The position numbers and the translations under genes were made by a program. From the NCBI GenBank assembly GCA_031323845.1, contig JAVIYP010000022.1, forward strand, positions 1 to 44,516: DNA of 44,516 bases. Direction: 5' to 3'. Within the stretch, counting starts at the first letter, position 1, and each line of letters starts with the position of its first letter. The DNA is from PUPG01 sp031323845. Lineage in GTDB: Bacteria; Bacteroidota; Bacteroidia; Bacteroidales; UBA7960. The notes under the pieces are model-generated. The model worked only from the letters and a program-made list of their open reading frames with translations. It was not told the DNA's origin and did no database searches. Positions 7,639 through 16,564 of this stretch are shown in pieces.

Positions 7639-10600
7639 CTACCGCACCATTATTTTTTCAATTATGGTGTCGTTGTTATAGTTAAGTCTGAGAAGGTAAA
7701 TGCCTGAATTCAGATCTTCCAGGTTAATGGATAGCTCAATGCTTCCCTGTTCAGAAACTACCTCTTTATGGATTACCTGTCCGTGGATGTTCATAAAGGA
7801 AACTGTCAGATCTTTGTTGCTCATTTTGTTGAAGCTCACCCAAAGAACGTTGTTTGCCGGGTTTGGGTAGGCTTTGAAGCCAATCTTGTCTTGTAAGGAC
7901 AGATCGCTGATTCCCGTAGTTCCACTGTGAGAATTAACATGAACGCTTTGGGCATTGATGTTGGCAAGGATTACTTCACCCCAGTTTAGTGTTTCGGTCT
8001 CGTTGTCAAAATGCACAACAGGAAGCGTTCCGGCATGTAAAGGAGTATTGTTCAAACTGTAAATCAGTGTGGTAAGCTTATCTGCTTCACGCAGGAAAAC
8101 AATGTTGTGGTCCGGAAGATCAAGATCCATTACCAGGTTTTCTGCTCCCTGTCCGAGAAGTTCAAACTGAAGCCCGGTTATAGTGCCGTCGCTCTTGAGC
8201 TGAATGCCGTCGTGCAACAGGAAGATATCAGCCTGCCCCGATGTAAGATTGGGGTAGGGTATCAGTTTTCCTTGCTGGAAAATATTTATGGTACCCACCA
8301 CATCAAGGATGTTAATAACACCATCCTGGTTGACGTCTGCATTAAGATAGCAGAAGGGAGTAGGATTAAGACCAAGGAAGAAGTTCACGATGGCAATCAC
8401 GTCAAGTACGTCAACTTGTCCGTCGCAGTTTGCATCACCTGGAATAATACTACCGTCGTCGGTGAGCACCACCTGGATCTGCAGGTCCTGGTTATAGATG
8501 GTAAACTGATTCACAAAGTCGGCAAATCCCTCTTTGCTGGCAGTAAAGGTGTAGGTTCCGGGCAACAGTGCAAAACTTGTTTGACCGCTGGTGTCCGAAT
8601 ACCTGGTTAGGCTTCCGATGTGGATCCCGGCACCGGGCAGGGGGTTGCCTGAACCGTCTATGACGTTAAAGGTAACTGTTTGTGCGTCTTCTGAAGCATC
8701 GGCGGCAAAGCCCAAATGCAGGTTGGGCAATATGTTCGAGTTACCGTTGTAAGGCGGATTGGCATTGTTATCGTTGTAACCGTATACTGCCCTGGTATTG
8801 GGCATGGCCGTGCCGGATACAGTGTATTGATCGCCAAAGGAACACCAGGTTGGCAAAAGGCCCCAAATGATTTCAATGATGAGGTTGCTGCTGCCATCGA
8901 ATTCAAAATTGTCGATGTCGAAGATATGCCATCCAAGCTCACTTGCCATTTCATAAACAGGAACATCCATAACGGTTACGGCATCGCTCATGTTCACAAA
9001 AGAAGTGCCGAGGGCGTTCATGTCGGTATGCTTCATCAGAATGCGGAAGTTGGGCAAGCTTCGATGTTCTGAAGTAGAGGTAACATGAGTAATGTCCATG
9101 CCAATTTCGGTGATGATTTTTTCGCCAATACCTATTTCACTGGCATGGTACAGCATCTGTGAACGGTTTGCCTTGTACCAGTTATAGAATGGATAATGAC
9201 CGGGTACGTCATTTCCGTCACCGATGATGGTTTCAGGTACCTGGCCGATAAACAAATGTGCCTCAGCTTCGTCAAAATGCCCGTCCTCGATCTGCACGTT
9301 CATATTAACAGGTGTTCCCTGGGGAGCAGAAGCATGCGCGTGTACCAGGAAGCTGACCTCAATGCTTTCACCGGGTACGATAACCCCGGTTTCCAGCTCA
9401 GCTTGTTCAATGGTGAAGTAGGGAGAATCAGCCATAAGAGCGGCAAGCGGTTGCCTGGCATCGGCGTGGCCGTTGTTCATCACTTCAAAGCTTACATATG
9501 CAGACTCACCCGGATCGAGACGGCCATTTCCATCGCCGTAAGCGGAGTCGTCAATGACATACTCAGGGTTGATTGAGTAAACCGGTGCATTACCCGTAAT
9601 GCGCAGGTTGGAGGACCATTCCTCCTCACCGTCTGTAATATGTAAGACAAAGGTAGTCTGGTGCTGATCGGGAATATCCATGGCTACGGAAAAATGAAAC
9701 GCATCGGCTACGAAAGAGGTATTTCCTGTGTCGCCGGTGTCCATTCCGTCAAAAACAACTGGATCGTTATCGCCATCCATAAAAATGTACAAGTCCCCTC
9801 CGGTCAGCGTAACGGTAACCTCATCCGAAGGATCTGCACCGACATTTTTCAGCATTAAGTCAATAGAGAAGGACTCGCCATAGTTCGCCATATTTTTCCC
9901 ATGCGGGTCGTTGATGGTAAAGTGATCCATAACGACAAACGGACCCTCGAGTGCTGCTGCAGGCACGTGCTCTATGTAAGGGATGAACTGAGGTTTTGTT
10001 ACAACGATGGTAACGTCGCCGCCATCAAGGATCGGTGCAATGGGCACATCCACCTCACCGGAGGATCCAACAAGAGCTGCACCGTGCAATACACCGTCTT
10101 TCGAAATGGCCACGTATGAACCGGGAAGTGCTTCTACGGTATAGGTTTCAAGTCCGATAGGCACAATGGGCATATGGGATACCTCGTTGACACTGCCTTC
10201 TGTCAGGTATATCATGGTTGACGGGTCGCCGAAGGTTTGATATCCCTGCCAGTACCAGACGAAGTTTGAATGCGTGGGATAGTTTTGCATGTGTGCTTCG
10301 GTGATGGCCAGGTTTCCAACGAATTTGGTAGCTGCAACAGGGAAGTAATCGGAAACAAAGGGAGCATCGTAGGCACCCAATGTAGTTTCTGCCACAGTGG
10401 GTACATAGCCACTGTTGTTCCCGGTAATTGGGAAGGCACCAACGGCCCAGTAAAAGTCTTCAAACCAGTGGGTGTTGGGTGCTGAGCCGATGTAGGCTAC
10501 AGCACCTTTGTTCTGAGCCCTGACCCAGGCTTCACCAATACTTTCTGAATGGCTGAACAGGGCACTTTGGCAACAGTTACCGATGGCCAGCGGATATTTT

Positions 10601-12036
10601 CCGGTGTTTGTCAGGTTGTGAATGTCACTGGCTGTCAGATACGGACCGGCCCAGCTGGTTGGAGAACAGTGTGCGGTAAAGTTGATGAGGCTGACGGAAA
10701 TGCGTTCGTTGTCATACACTCCTGAATACGTATTCAGATAAGCATTCACGTTGGTGAACCCGTTTGCAGTATTAAAATAGTTCTGAGTGCCGTAATGCAC
10801 CGTGGGCTGACCAATAGCCGGATTCCAGAAACTGTCCTGACCTGCAATCAGGGTCACATCATTAAGGTAGGTTGGATCTGTAAATTCATATTGCTGGTAG
10901 TAAAGGATTTTGTCGAGCTGGTTCTGCAACTCCTGGACAGTCCTAGCGGATAACCTTCCCACATACATTTCAGGGAAATGATCGCCGTCAACAGAACCAT
11001 AATAAAGGTCGGTAACCTGGTTTGAGTTACTTCCGGTGGCGGAGGCAGGTAAAAGGTTTGGAGCACCCACGACAACCACAAAGGAGGGAGCAGGGTCGGT
11101 GGGTGTACCGGCGGCATATTGAGCCTGGATAAAACTCTGTATGGCCGCGGGAGTGGATCCGATAACGTCTGTATAGGCCTCAATGATCTCAAAACCCTGA
11201 ATGGTTTTCCATTCAATAAAAGGCTGAAGGGCATCCTCAAACAGGCGGTTTGATACAATGATCATTTTAACAGGATACTTGGTCAGATCGGGATGATCAT
11301 CAAAAATGTCCCTGAGGTCAAATGGATTGATAACGCTGTTGTAAACTACATCAAAATAAGGCGAATAGGTAGAAGCCCTCATGTACCTGGTAAGCTCTTC
11401 ATCGGCACCGGTGTATTGGATCTCAACTTCAATGTTGTTATACACCCTGATGCTGCCATCAGCCGGATTGTAATGCACCGGGGAAACAGTTAAATGGCCG
11501 ATGCGCTGTGCTCTCATTACACCCAGCACTTCAACGGAAGCAAGCTCGGGCGTAATAAACGACGTTCTGCTGTAATAGTCGGGCTTATATTCAAAAGGGA
11601 CATCCTTAATGTCCTGGTCTTTGCGCAAGGATGGCTGTATAGGCATCAAAGGATGCTCAACACCAAAGTCCGACAGCCTGAACTCCTCTACGGTGTAACT
11701 GTGTACCTTAACACTGACTTCAGCCCCAAAGGGAATTTCAATCAGTTTTTTCACCGCAGGAAGCTTGGGTGTGCCCAGATCACCAACATGGTAACCTCCC
11801 GGCATGACCAGTTCGGTAAATACTCCCTCAGCCGTTTTCACTTCAAAATAGTTCAGTCCTTCAATGGTGAACTGAAGACGGGTCGATTCGAAATCATTAA
11901 CGATAACAAGGGATTCGCTTCTTTCAGCTTCAAAATTTATTTTGGGCGTTTGACCTGATAAATAATAAGTCCCAAGAATAAGTAAACTGAAAATTAAAAT
12001 CTTTTTCGCAGAAAGCGATAGTAGCACTTTTTTCAT
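7639..12036 (-). CDS. secreted Lys-gingipain-like C25 protease with dockerin and T9SS sorting domain
   Basis: A 1465-residue exported cysteine protease, paralogous to the gene just downstream. An N-terminal hydrophobic signal (about 10-29) precedes a propeptide (to about 240) and a catalytic domain that closely follows P. gingivalis Kgp in motif order: VTDLYYGSVDGDHFPEMY, IAGQDSFWNPAIGQ, FTAHCSPTSW, AIGNCCQS, AYIGSAPNTHWFEDFYW and GSYVAISKDGVL. The catalytic pair is His456 and Cys489, 33 residues apart. Trp524 and Asp527 match the Kgp lysine-pocket residues as I recall them. One oddity: the residue after the catalytic His is Cys457, where gingipains usually have Gly. The tail (about 640-1465) repeats the layout of its paralogue: CARDB-like domains, jelly-roll-like module, dockerin (about 1199-1256), possible cohesin-like module and T9SS sorting domain (YPNPANNVLW onward). 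Expected to cleave after Lys, by inference. It is probably transcribed from the AT-rich region above 12036. Confidence 0.95.
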   Translation of the reverse strand: MKKVLLSLSAKKILIFSLLILGTYYLSGQTPKINFEAERSESLVIVNDFESTRLQFTIEGLNYFEVKTAEGVFTELVMPGGYHVGDLGTPKLPAVKKLIEIPFGAEVSVKVHSYTVEEFRLSDFGVEHPLMPIQPSLRKDQDIKDVPFEYKPDYYSRTSFITPELASVEVLGVMRAQRIGHLTVSPVHYNPADGSIRVYNNIEVEIQYTGADEELTRYMRASTYSPYFDVVYNSVINPFDLRDIFDDHPDLTKYPVKMIIVSNRLFEDALQPFIEWKTIQGFEIIEAYTDVIGSTPAAIQSFIQAQYAAGTPTDPAPSFVVVVGAPNLLPASATGSNSNQVTDLYYGSVDGDHFPEMYVGRLSARTVQELQNQLDKILYYQQYEFTDPTYLNDVTLIAGQDSFWNPAIGQPTVHYGTQNYFNTANGFTNVNAYLNTYSGVYDNERISVSLINFTAHCSPTSWAGPYLTASDIHNLTNTGKYPLAIGNCCQSALFSHSESIGEAWVRAQNKGAVAYIGSAPNTHWFEDFYWAVGAFPITGNNSGYVPTVAETTLGAYDAPFVSDYFPVAATKFVGNLAITEAHMQNYPTHSNFVWYWQGYQTFGDPSTMIYLTEGSVNEVSHMPIVPIGLETYTVEALPGSYVAISKDGVLHGAALVGSSGEVDVPIAPILDGGDVTIVVTKPQFIPYIEHVPAAALEGPFVVMDHFTINDPHGKNMANYGESFSIDLMLKNVGADPSDEVTVTLTGGDLYIFMDGDNDPVVFDGMDTGDTGNTSFVADAFHFSVAMDIPDQHQTTFVLHITDGEEEWSSNLRITGNAPVYSINPEYVIDDSAYGDGNGRLDPGESAYVSFEVMNNGHADARQPLAALMADSPYFTIEQAELETGVIVPGESIEVSFLVHAHASAPQGTPVNMNVQIEDGHFDEAEAHLFIGQVPETIIGDGNDVPGHYPFYNWYKANRSQMLYHASEIGIGEKIITEIGMDITHVTSTSEHRSLPNFRILMKHTDMNALGTSFVNMSDAVTVMDVPVYEMASELGWHIFDIDNFEFDGSSNLIIEIIWGLLPTWCSFGDQYTVSGTAMPNTRAVYGYNDNNANPPYNGNSNILPNLHLGFAADASEDAQTVTFNVIDGSGNPLPGAGIHIGSLTRYSDTSGQTSFALLPGTYTFTASKEGFADFVNQFTIYNQDLQIQVVLTDDGSIIPGDANCDGQVDVLDVIAIVNFFLGLNPTPFCYLNADVNQDGVINILDVVGTINIFQQGKLIPYPNLTSGQADIFLLHDGIQLKSDGTITGLQFELLGQGAENLVMDLDLPDHNIVFLREADKLTTLIYSLNNTPLHAGTLPVVHFDNETETLNWGEVILANINAQSVHVNSHSGTTGISDLSLQDKIGFKAYPNPANNVLWVSFNKMSNKDLTVSFMNIHGQVIHKEVVSEQGSIELSINLEDLNSGIYLLRLNYNNDTIIEKIMVR

Positions 12037-12362
12037 AAAACCGTTTATAATGATGTTAGTAATAGAAAATGGTTGTTATTCAGCCTGTAAATGTATAAAA
12101 AAATGATCTGAACGCCAAAAGGTTTTTTTGACATAAAATGTCTGTTTTTTCTACATTGCCCCTAACTGTTGCCGATTGACTGTATTTCATATATAAAATA
12201 AAAATATATAGGGATATATCGTTTGTTATACAGGTAACTTTTTTTCGGGTTTTAGCATCAGCAAAAACAGACCAGTCAAAAATTTATTATTTTTACAGAA
12301 ACAATGCATGCCTGTCCGTACATTAAACGTATTGATCTTTTCAACAAGAAATCAGTTCAGCA
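12037..12362. other. 326-base AT-rich divergent intergenic region
   Basis: This stretch separates the minus-strand protease from a small plus-strand gene and must hold the promoter for at least the protease. It is very AT-rich, with a run of ATATATAAAATAAAAATA near 12190-12208 and a small hairpin GACAT/ATGTC near 12130-12142 followed by T residues. I find no exact TAnnTTTG box on either strand. No RNA gene or coding frame is evident. Confidence 0.5.
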
Positions 12363-12557
12363 ATGGGAAAAGCTATAGTTAAATGCGTAATTGCCACATA
12401 CGGCATTGAGGAGTATGTTGTTGAGGTGCCGTGCTCACCTGAAGATGTTGATGAAATCATTATCTCAAGGGCCTGGAAACAACTGAAAGAAGATGAAGGA
12501 GGGTCGTTGCCCTACGGCAATCGTACCGCTGAAATTTTAAAGCGGATCGATGATTGA
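12363..12557 (+). CDS. small hypothetical protein, 64 residues
   Basis: A short acidic protein starting MGKAIVKCVIATYGIEEYVV. I do not recognise the family. The frame looks coding: the beginning alternates hydrophobic and polar residues like two beta-strands (about 3-21), followed by a helix-like acidic stretch (SPEDVDEIIISRAWKQLKED) and a short tail with LPYGN and EILKRIDD. It has no signal peptide or membrane segment, so it is probably cytoplasmic. It converges on xseB with 28 bases between stop codons, and nothing else near it hints at a role. The start is the first ATG, followed directly by GGAAAAGC. Confidence 0.6.
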   Translation: MGKAIVKCVIATYGIEEYVVEVPCSPEDVDEIIISRAWKQLKEDEGGSLPYGNRTAEILKRIDD

Positions 12558-12585
12558 CCGGATACCTGATCTTGTTTCGGTCATC

Positions 12586-12804
12586 CTATTGTTGTTGCTT
12601 GCTGTTGTCTGATTCCTCAAGCTCCCTCAGAATTTTCTGCACATCCTCTTCAGTTTGATGCAGCTTGTTTTTGCAGATCCTGATGAGCACGGCTGCGCGT
12701 TTCACCTTATCAGAAAGTTCATCCACGCCGATATCACCATCTTCCATTTCCTGAACAATGGCTTTTAACTCTTCAAAAGCTTCGGTATAGGTTGTTTTTT
12801 TCAT
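12586..12804 (-). CDS. xseB: exodeoxyribonuclease VII small subunit
   Basis: A 72-residue protein that forms a complex with XseA and helps degrade single-stranded DNA to short acid-soluble fragments. It shows the typical XseB pattern: TYTEAFEELKAIVQEMEDGD (residues about 5-24), VDELSDKVKRAAVLI, then a helix with KLHQTEEDVQKIL and a polar tail. Two antiparallel helices are expected. It follows xseA on the same strand after 88 bases, the usual partner order in Bacteroidota. The position of Cys and Lys residues is ordinary and nothing is broken. Confidence 0.93.
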   Translation of the reverse strand: MKKTTYTEAFEELKAIVQEMEDGDIGVDELSDKVKRAAVLIRICKNKLHQTEEDVQKILRELEESDNSKQQQ

Positions 12805-12892
12805 CGGTTTTTGTTTTTCAGGTGTTTGTTTCTTCCTTTGATAACTATTCCTGTAAGGTGAAATGACGTTTTTGTATGGATGACAGGGAAGC

Positions 12893-14302
12893 TCAGTCGC
12901 TTTCCCTGTGCTTATTTTTGTCAGTTACCTTACTGGTTAGTGTTCCGCTGAATAGTTCCGTTTCCAGCACATCTCCAATGGATGCCCGGTTGCTGTCGCG
13001 TATGGCCTTTCCGCCCGACCGGGTAATGCTGTACCCCCGTTTCAGGACATTCGCAGGATGTAAAGCACCTGTCTTGCCTTCCATGGCAAGCAGGGATTCT
13101 TTCTTATCGTTCAGAAGTGCCCCTGTTGTTTTCAGGAAGGATGACGTCTGATCCTCTGTGGCTGCTTTTTTTTGTTTGATGTGTGACATTGCATGCACGA
13201 CCAGCATTTTTTCATGGTGTTTCAGGATAAAATGTCTCATCTGCCGTGTTATGATCGCCGTTTGCTTACCAACCGCACCGGTGCAGGTCATAAGGGTGTT
13301 CCTGCTGGTGGCCAGCGAAGCCGAAACCTGGTTTTTAAACAGCAGCAGCAAATGATCAAACGATTGCCGGACGTTTGACAGTTTGTGATGCACATGGTTT
13401 ATGATGCGCTCATTGGCTGATGAAACATCCAGTGCAAAGTCATGAAAGCGATGAATCAGTGATTCTGCCACCTTGGTGGGGGTGATCTCATTCCTGAAGG
13501 CTACCAGTTCGGTGACGGTTTCGTTAGTAGCGTGCCCGATACCGGTAATTACCGGTAAAGGAAACAAAGCTACTGTCTTGGCTAGTTCATAAGTGTTGTA
13601 GCACGAAAGGCCTATGTCGCCGCCACCACCCCGGATGATCACCACCAGGTCGAAATGCTGTTGCACATCCCGGATCCGGTGCAGCTGACGAATGATGGAA
13701 AACACTGCTTTCTCACCTTGCAGCACTGAAGAGAACAGCATGTGAAAAAAGCGGTAATTCCAGGGGTTGTTATCGATGATTCTCAGGAAATCGGCATAAC
13801 CCTTGCTCGTTTCCACGGAAATAATGGCAATCCTTTGCGGCAACACAGGAAGCACCCGTGATTTATTCATATCGAAAAGACCTTCCTGCCTGAGTTTTTG
13901 GATGCATTCCTGCTTTTCCCTTTCGAGGTCACCTAAGGTGTAGGAAGGATCAATGTCGATGATCCTGAGGGTCATACCATATACCGGGTCAAAATGTATC
14001 CGGGCATAAAGCAGTACTTTAATGCCGTCTTTGAGTTCTTCCTTCAGCACCTTGCGAAAGGTGTTGTTGATCTTGTGAAAATCATCCTTCCACAGCGTGG
14101 CTTTCATCTGGGCGACAATCCTTCCCAGCTCTTTTTCCACCAGTTCCGGATAACAGTGACCTGTTTGCGGATAATGATTGAGTTTGTTCAGCTCTGCTTT
14201 TATCCAGTATGCACTCCGGTACCGCTCAACAATGGTTTTACGGATACTGCCGGTCACTTCGCGCAGCGTAAACACCTGTTTGTTCTGAATGGTTTCCGGC
14301 AT
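12893..14302 (-). CDS. xseA: exodeoxyribonuclease VII large subunit
   Basis: The 469-residue catalytic subunit of exonuclease VII, which degrades single-stranded DNA in both directions and acts in mismatch repair and clearance of DNA ends. It has the N-terminal OB-fold region (about 10-110; FTLREVTGSI then YWIKAELNKLNHYP), the catalytic core with RIAIISVETSKGYADFLR and the VVIIRGGGGDIGLSCYN motif (about 225-241), ITGIGHATNETV, and the coiled-coil region that binds XseB copies (about 290-400). The end matches the conserved LKRGYSITR and GDVLETEL motifs. The OB-fold looks a little divergent from E. coli, which is usual for this phylum. It starts 14 bases after the flavin reductase gene, so the two are probably co-transcribed. 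Confidence 0.96.
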   Translation of the reverse strand: MPETIQNKQVFTLREVTGSIRKTIVERYRSAYWIKAELNKLNHYPQTGHCYPELVEKELGRIVAQMKATLWKDDFHKINNTFRKVLKEELKDGIKVLLYARIHFDPVYGMTLRIIDIDPSYTLGDLEREKQECIQKLRQEGLFDMNKSRVLPVLPQRIAIISVETSKGYADFLRIIDNNPWNYRFFHMLFSSVLQGEKAVFSIIRQLHRIRDVQQHFDLVVIIRGGGGDIGLSCYNTYELAKTVALFPLPVITGIGHATNETVTELVAFRNEITPTKVAESLIHRFHDFALDVSSANERIINHVHHKLSNVRQSFDHLLLLFKNQVSASLATSRNTLMTCTGAVGKQTAIITRQMRHFILKHHEKMLVVHAMSHIKQKKAATEDQTSSFLKTTGALLNDKKESLLAMEGKTGALHPANVLKRGYSITRSGGKAIRDSNRASIGDVLETELFSGTLTSKVTDKNKHRESD

Positions 14303-14316
14303 AGGGAAGGCAGGTG

Positions 14317-14895
14317 TTAGTCAATCAGGCGTTTTCCAATGTGATAGGCATCACCGACCCTGGGTCCGATAGCCCGGTATTCCCTCATGCCTCCAATGTA
14401 AATCAGCGGATTAAACGCCTCTAAATCAATGGAGCCATAATGATGTACATCCTTTAATTTGTCGGTGTCGATATGGGTTTCCAGAATTTCACCGGTAAAA
14501 TGATTGGTGCGGCCTACCAGGCCCCAGTCGGTCAGGCGGCATTCCAAATTTAGCGGACACTCTTTTATGATAGGCGATTCAATGTGTTTTGAAGGCATTT
14601 TGGTCAGTTTGCTGACAGAAAACTTATCGGTATTCTTTCCCGATGTGATTCCGCAAAAATCGGCCTCAACCATGATGTCAACCGTAGCGATATTGACACT
14701 AAAGTTTTTGTTTTTCTTGATAAGTTCCCCGGAATAGCCGTTTTGTCCGACCGATATACCCAGTGTAGGCGGTTTGCTTGTCAGCAGGCTAACCCAGGCA
14801 ATGGTTACAATATTTGCCTGTTGCATGGTACCGGTTACCACAAGAGCCGTCGGGCAGGGCAGCATGATCTTTTGGGGGCCGAATGTCGTTTTCAT
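14317..14895 (-). CDS. flavin reductase family protein (FMN-binding split barrel)
   Basis: A 192-residue cytoplasmic protein of the FMN-binding split-barrel group, related to the flavin reductases that feed reduced FMN to partner monooxygenases. Recognisable parts are PCPTALVVTG near the N terminus, NIVTIAWVSLLTSKPPTLGI (about 28-47), the NKNFSVNIAT motif and FNPLIYIGGMREYRAIG near the end. Many members of this subgroup in anaerobes have no known partner and may act as general flavin or metal reductases. It lies 39 bases below the C69 dipeptidase and 14 above xseA, so it is probably part of the same transcript. Confidence 0.9.
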   Translation of the reverse strand: MKTTFGPQKIMLPCPTALVVTGTMQQANIVTIAWVSLLTSKPPTLGISVGQNGYSGELIKKNKNFSVNIATVDIMVEADFCGITSGKNTDKFSVSKLTKMPSKHIESPIIKECPLNLECRLTDWGLVGRTNHFTGEILETHIDTDKLKDVHHYGSIDLEAFNPLIYIGGMREYRAIGPRVGDAYHIGKRLID

Positions 14896-14934
14896 TTTGA
14901 TCTGTGTTTATTATGAAGGGATGGCAGGATGCCT

Positions 14935-16491
14935 TTAATGAGCCCAGTGTATGGTTTTCAAACGAATAAGCATTTCTTTCGCCGTGTTAAAAGCTTTCAT
15001 CGCTCTTTGATTGGAGTAATCTGTAAGAAAGGTTTTGGCGAGTTCAGGGTCTTGTTGCCACAATTTAAGGGCCAGCTCTTCAATGGCGTCCTGCATGGCA
15101 AATTGTTCCGCCTCAAAAGCATCCCATTGCTGGCGTACCATGGCTATATTTTCGGAGTAATTCAGATCGATCATATTTTCGACGGCGTTGAATACATCAA
15201 AAGCATTTTCGCTGTCGTAGTCGAAGGTGCCCGGAGGAAGATTGAACTGGAAGTGGATGTCGAGGGCCTGTTCCAGCGGCCATGGTTTATAATAGGGTGG
15301 GGGTGTTTCCGTGATTCCCGCATACCATGGCACCAGGACGGATCCACAGGGCGCAGCTGTTGTACGCCATGCCACGGCGCCTATGGCTGCAGGCATCCAG
15401 TTGCGAAGCTGGTAAACCACCAGTTCCTGTGCCGTGCTGCTGCAAATGGCACCAAGGCCGGCATTATGATGCGGCGATGTGTTTTCAGTCACTCCAAGGG
15501 AGTGGCTTTTGTGGAGCAAGGGCGCCTGTCCGTTGATATGGCCATGGCTGCGAAGCAAATTGGCCAGGTCTTCAACACCAAGCTTCCTGTCGACAGTGAT
15601 GGCAAACGGAAGTTGCTGAGAAACGGGCAATTCAATTAGCTGACCCAGCATTGCCGACTGACTGAACCACTGCCTTTCGTCAATTCCGTGCTCGTCCCGG
15701 AAACTGCCCTCCCAGGGATCAGCGTTAAAGGCCTCTCTGAAACTGAAAGGCTCTCCCGATGCCGGATCGTACCAACCTCTTTTTATGGCATATTCAACCA
15801 GGCCCTTTGAAGCCATCACATTTGCCGCATCGGAGAGATCGGCTTCAGGACCAATGATATGGACGTTGGGAAGCAACACCACGGCATCATCCGGGACCCT
15901 TTGCGCAATCCAGTGCTTACCCCTGACCACAGCGAGCAACCATGCTTCGTTGGGGTCGGCGATGATATAGGTCCGCCCGGAAGCAGCATAACCGAAGTGG
16001 TCCAGCAATGTTGTTGCGATTTCCACTCCTTCACGGGCCGTTGTGGCACGCTGGGCAACGATTCGCCTCAACTTGTAGCCAATGCCGCCGTCGGTAATAT
16101 CACCACGGGCCACCAGCTCATCGTAGGAATCCTCACGGGTTCTGCAGGCATCTGAGGATATGGCAACCCCCCATTCGTTAAAATAACCATCCGAAAATTC
16201 GGCACCGGGCATGCTGGTCCAAAGGTAAGCCCAGGTGACTTCAGGTTGCGGCCAGCTGCCTCCCCTGCGAAGCTTCACCATGCTGCCGGGCTTGTGCTCC
16301 ATCCTCGGAACATAACGATAGCTCATGTTGCGCAAACCTGAGTTTTGTTCCAGGTGCGCAAACAAAACGGAACCGTCAAGGCTCGCATCCCTGCCGGCAA
16401 TTACAGCAAAACACCCTTTCGCCTCGCTGACAAAAGTGAACACAAATACCATAAGAATGATGGTGGTGATGGAAATATTTTTCATAATCAT
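14935..16491 (-). CDS. secreted C69 family dipeptidase
   Basis: A 518-residue Ntn-hydrolase of the C69 (dipeptidase A/D) family, expected to cleave dipeptides outside the cytoplasm. A signal peptide at about 1-25 is followed at once by Cys27 (KGCFAVIAGRDASLDGS), the expected N-terminal nucleophile; removal of the leader would expose or nearly expose it. Other family features are the EWGVAISSDACRTRE segment, RTYIIADPNEAWLLAV and LLPNVHIIG. Length agrees with the family. Met3 at 16485 is an equally good start. It lies 73 bases after the amidohydrolase and 39 before the flavin reductase on the same strand, suggesting one transcript. The substrate, free peptide or peptidoglycan fragment, is unknown. 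Confidence 0.93.
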   Translation of the reverse strand: MIMKNISITTIILMVFVFTFVSEAKGCFAVIAGRDASLDGSVLFAHLEQNSGLRNMSYRYVPRMEHKPGSMVKLRRGGSWPQPEVTWAYLWTSMPGAEFSDGYFNEWGVAISSDACRTREDSYDELVARGDITDGGIGYKLRRIVAQRATTAREGVEIATTLLDHFGYAASGRTYIIADPNEAWLLAVVRGKHWIAQRVPDDAVVLLPNVHIIGPEADLSDAANVMASKGLVEYAIKRGWYDPASGEPFSFREAFNADPWEGSFRDEHGIDERQWFSQSAMLGQLIELPVSQQLPFAITVDRKLGVEDLANLLRSHGHINGQAPLLHKSHSLGVTENTSPHHNAGLGAICSSTAQELVVYQLRNWMPAAIGAVAWRTTAAPCGSVLVPWYAGITETPPPYYKPWPLEQALDIHFQFNLPPGTFDYDSENAFDVFNAVENMIDLNYSENIAMVRQQWDAFEAEQFAMQDAIEELALKLWQQDPELAKTFLTDYSNQRAMKAFNTAKEMLIRLKTIHWAH

Positions 16492-16564
16492 CAGTAACCG
16501 GTTTATTTTATATTTAAATAGCCATTACAATGACTTATTCTTCTGCCCATGTCTTACAGCGCAT

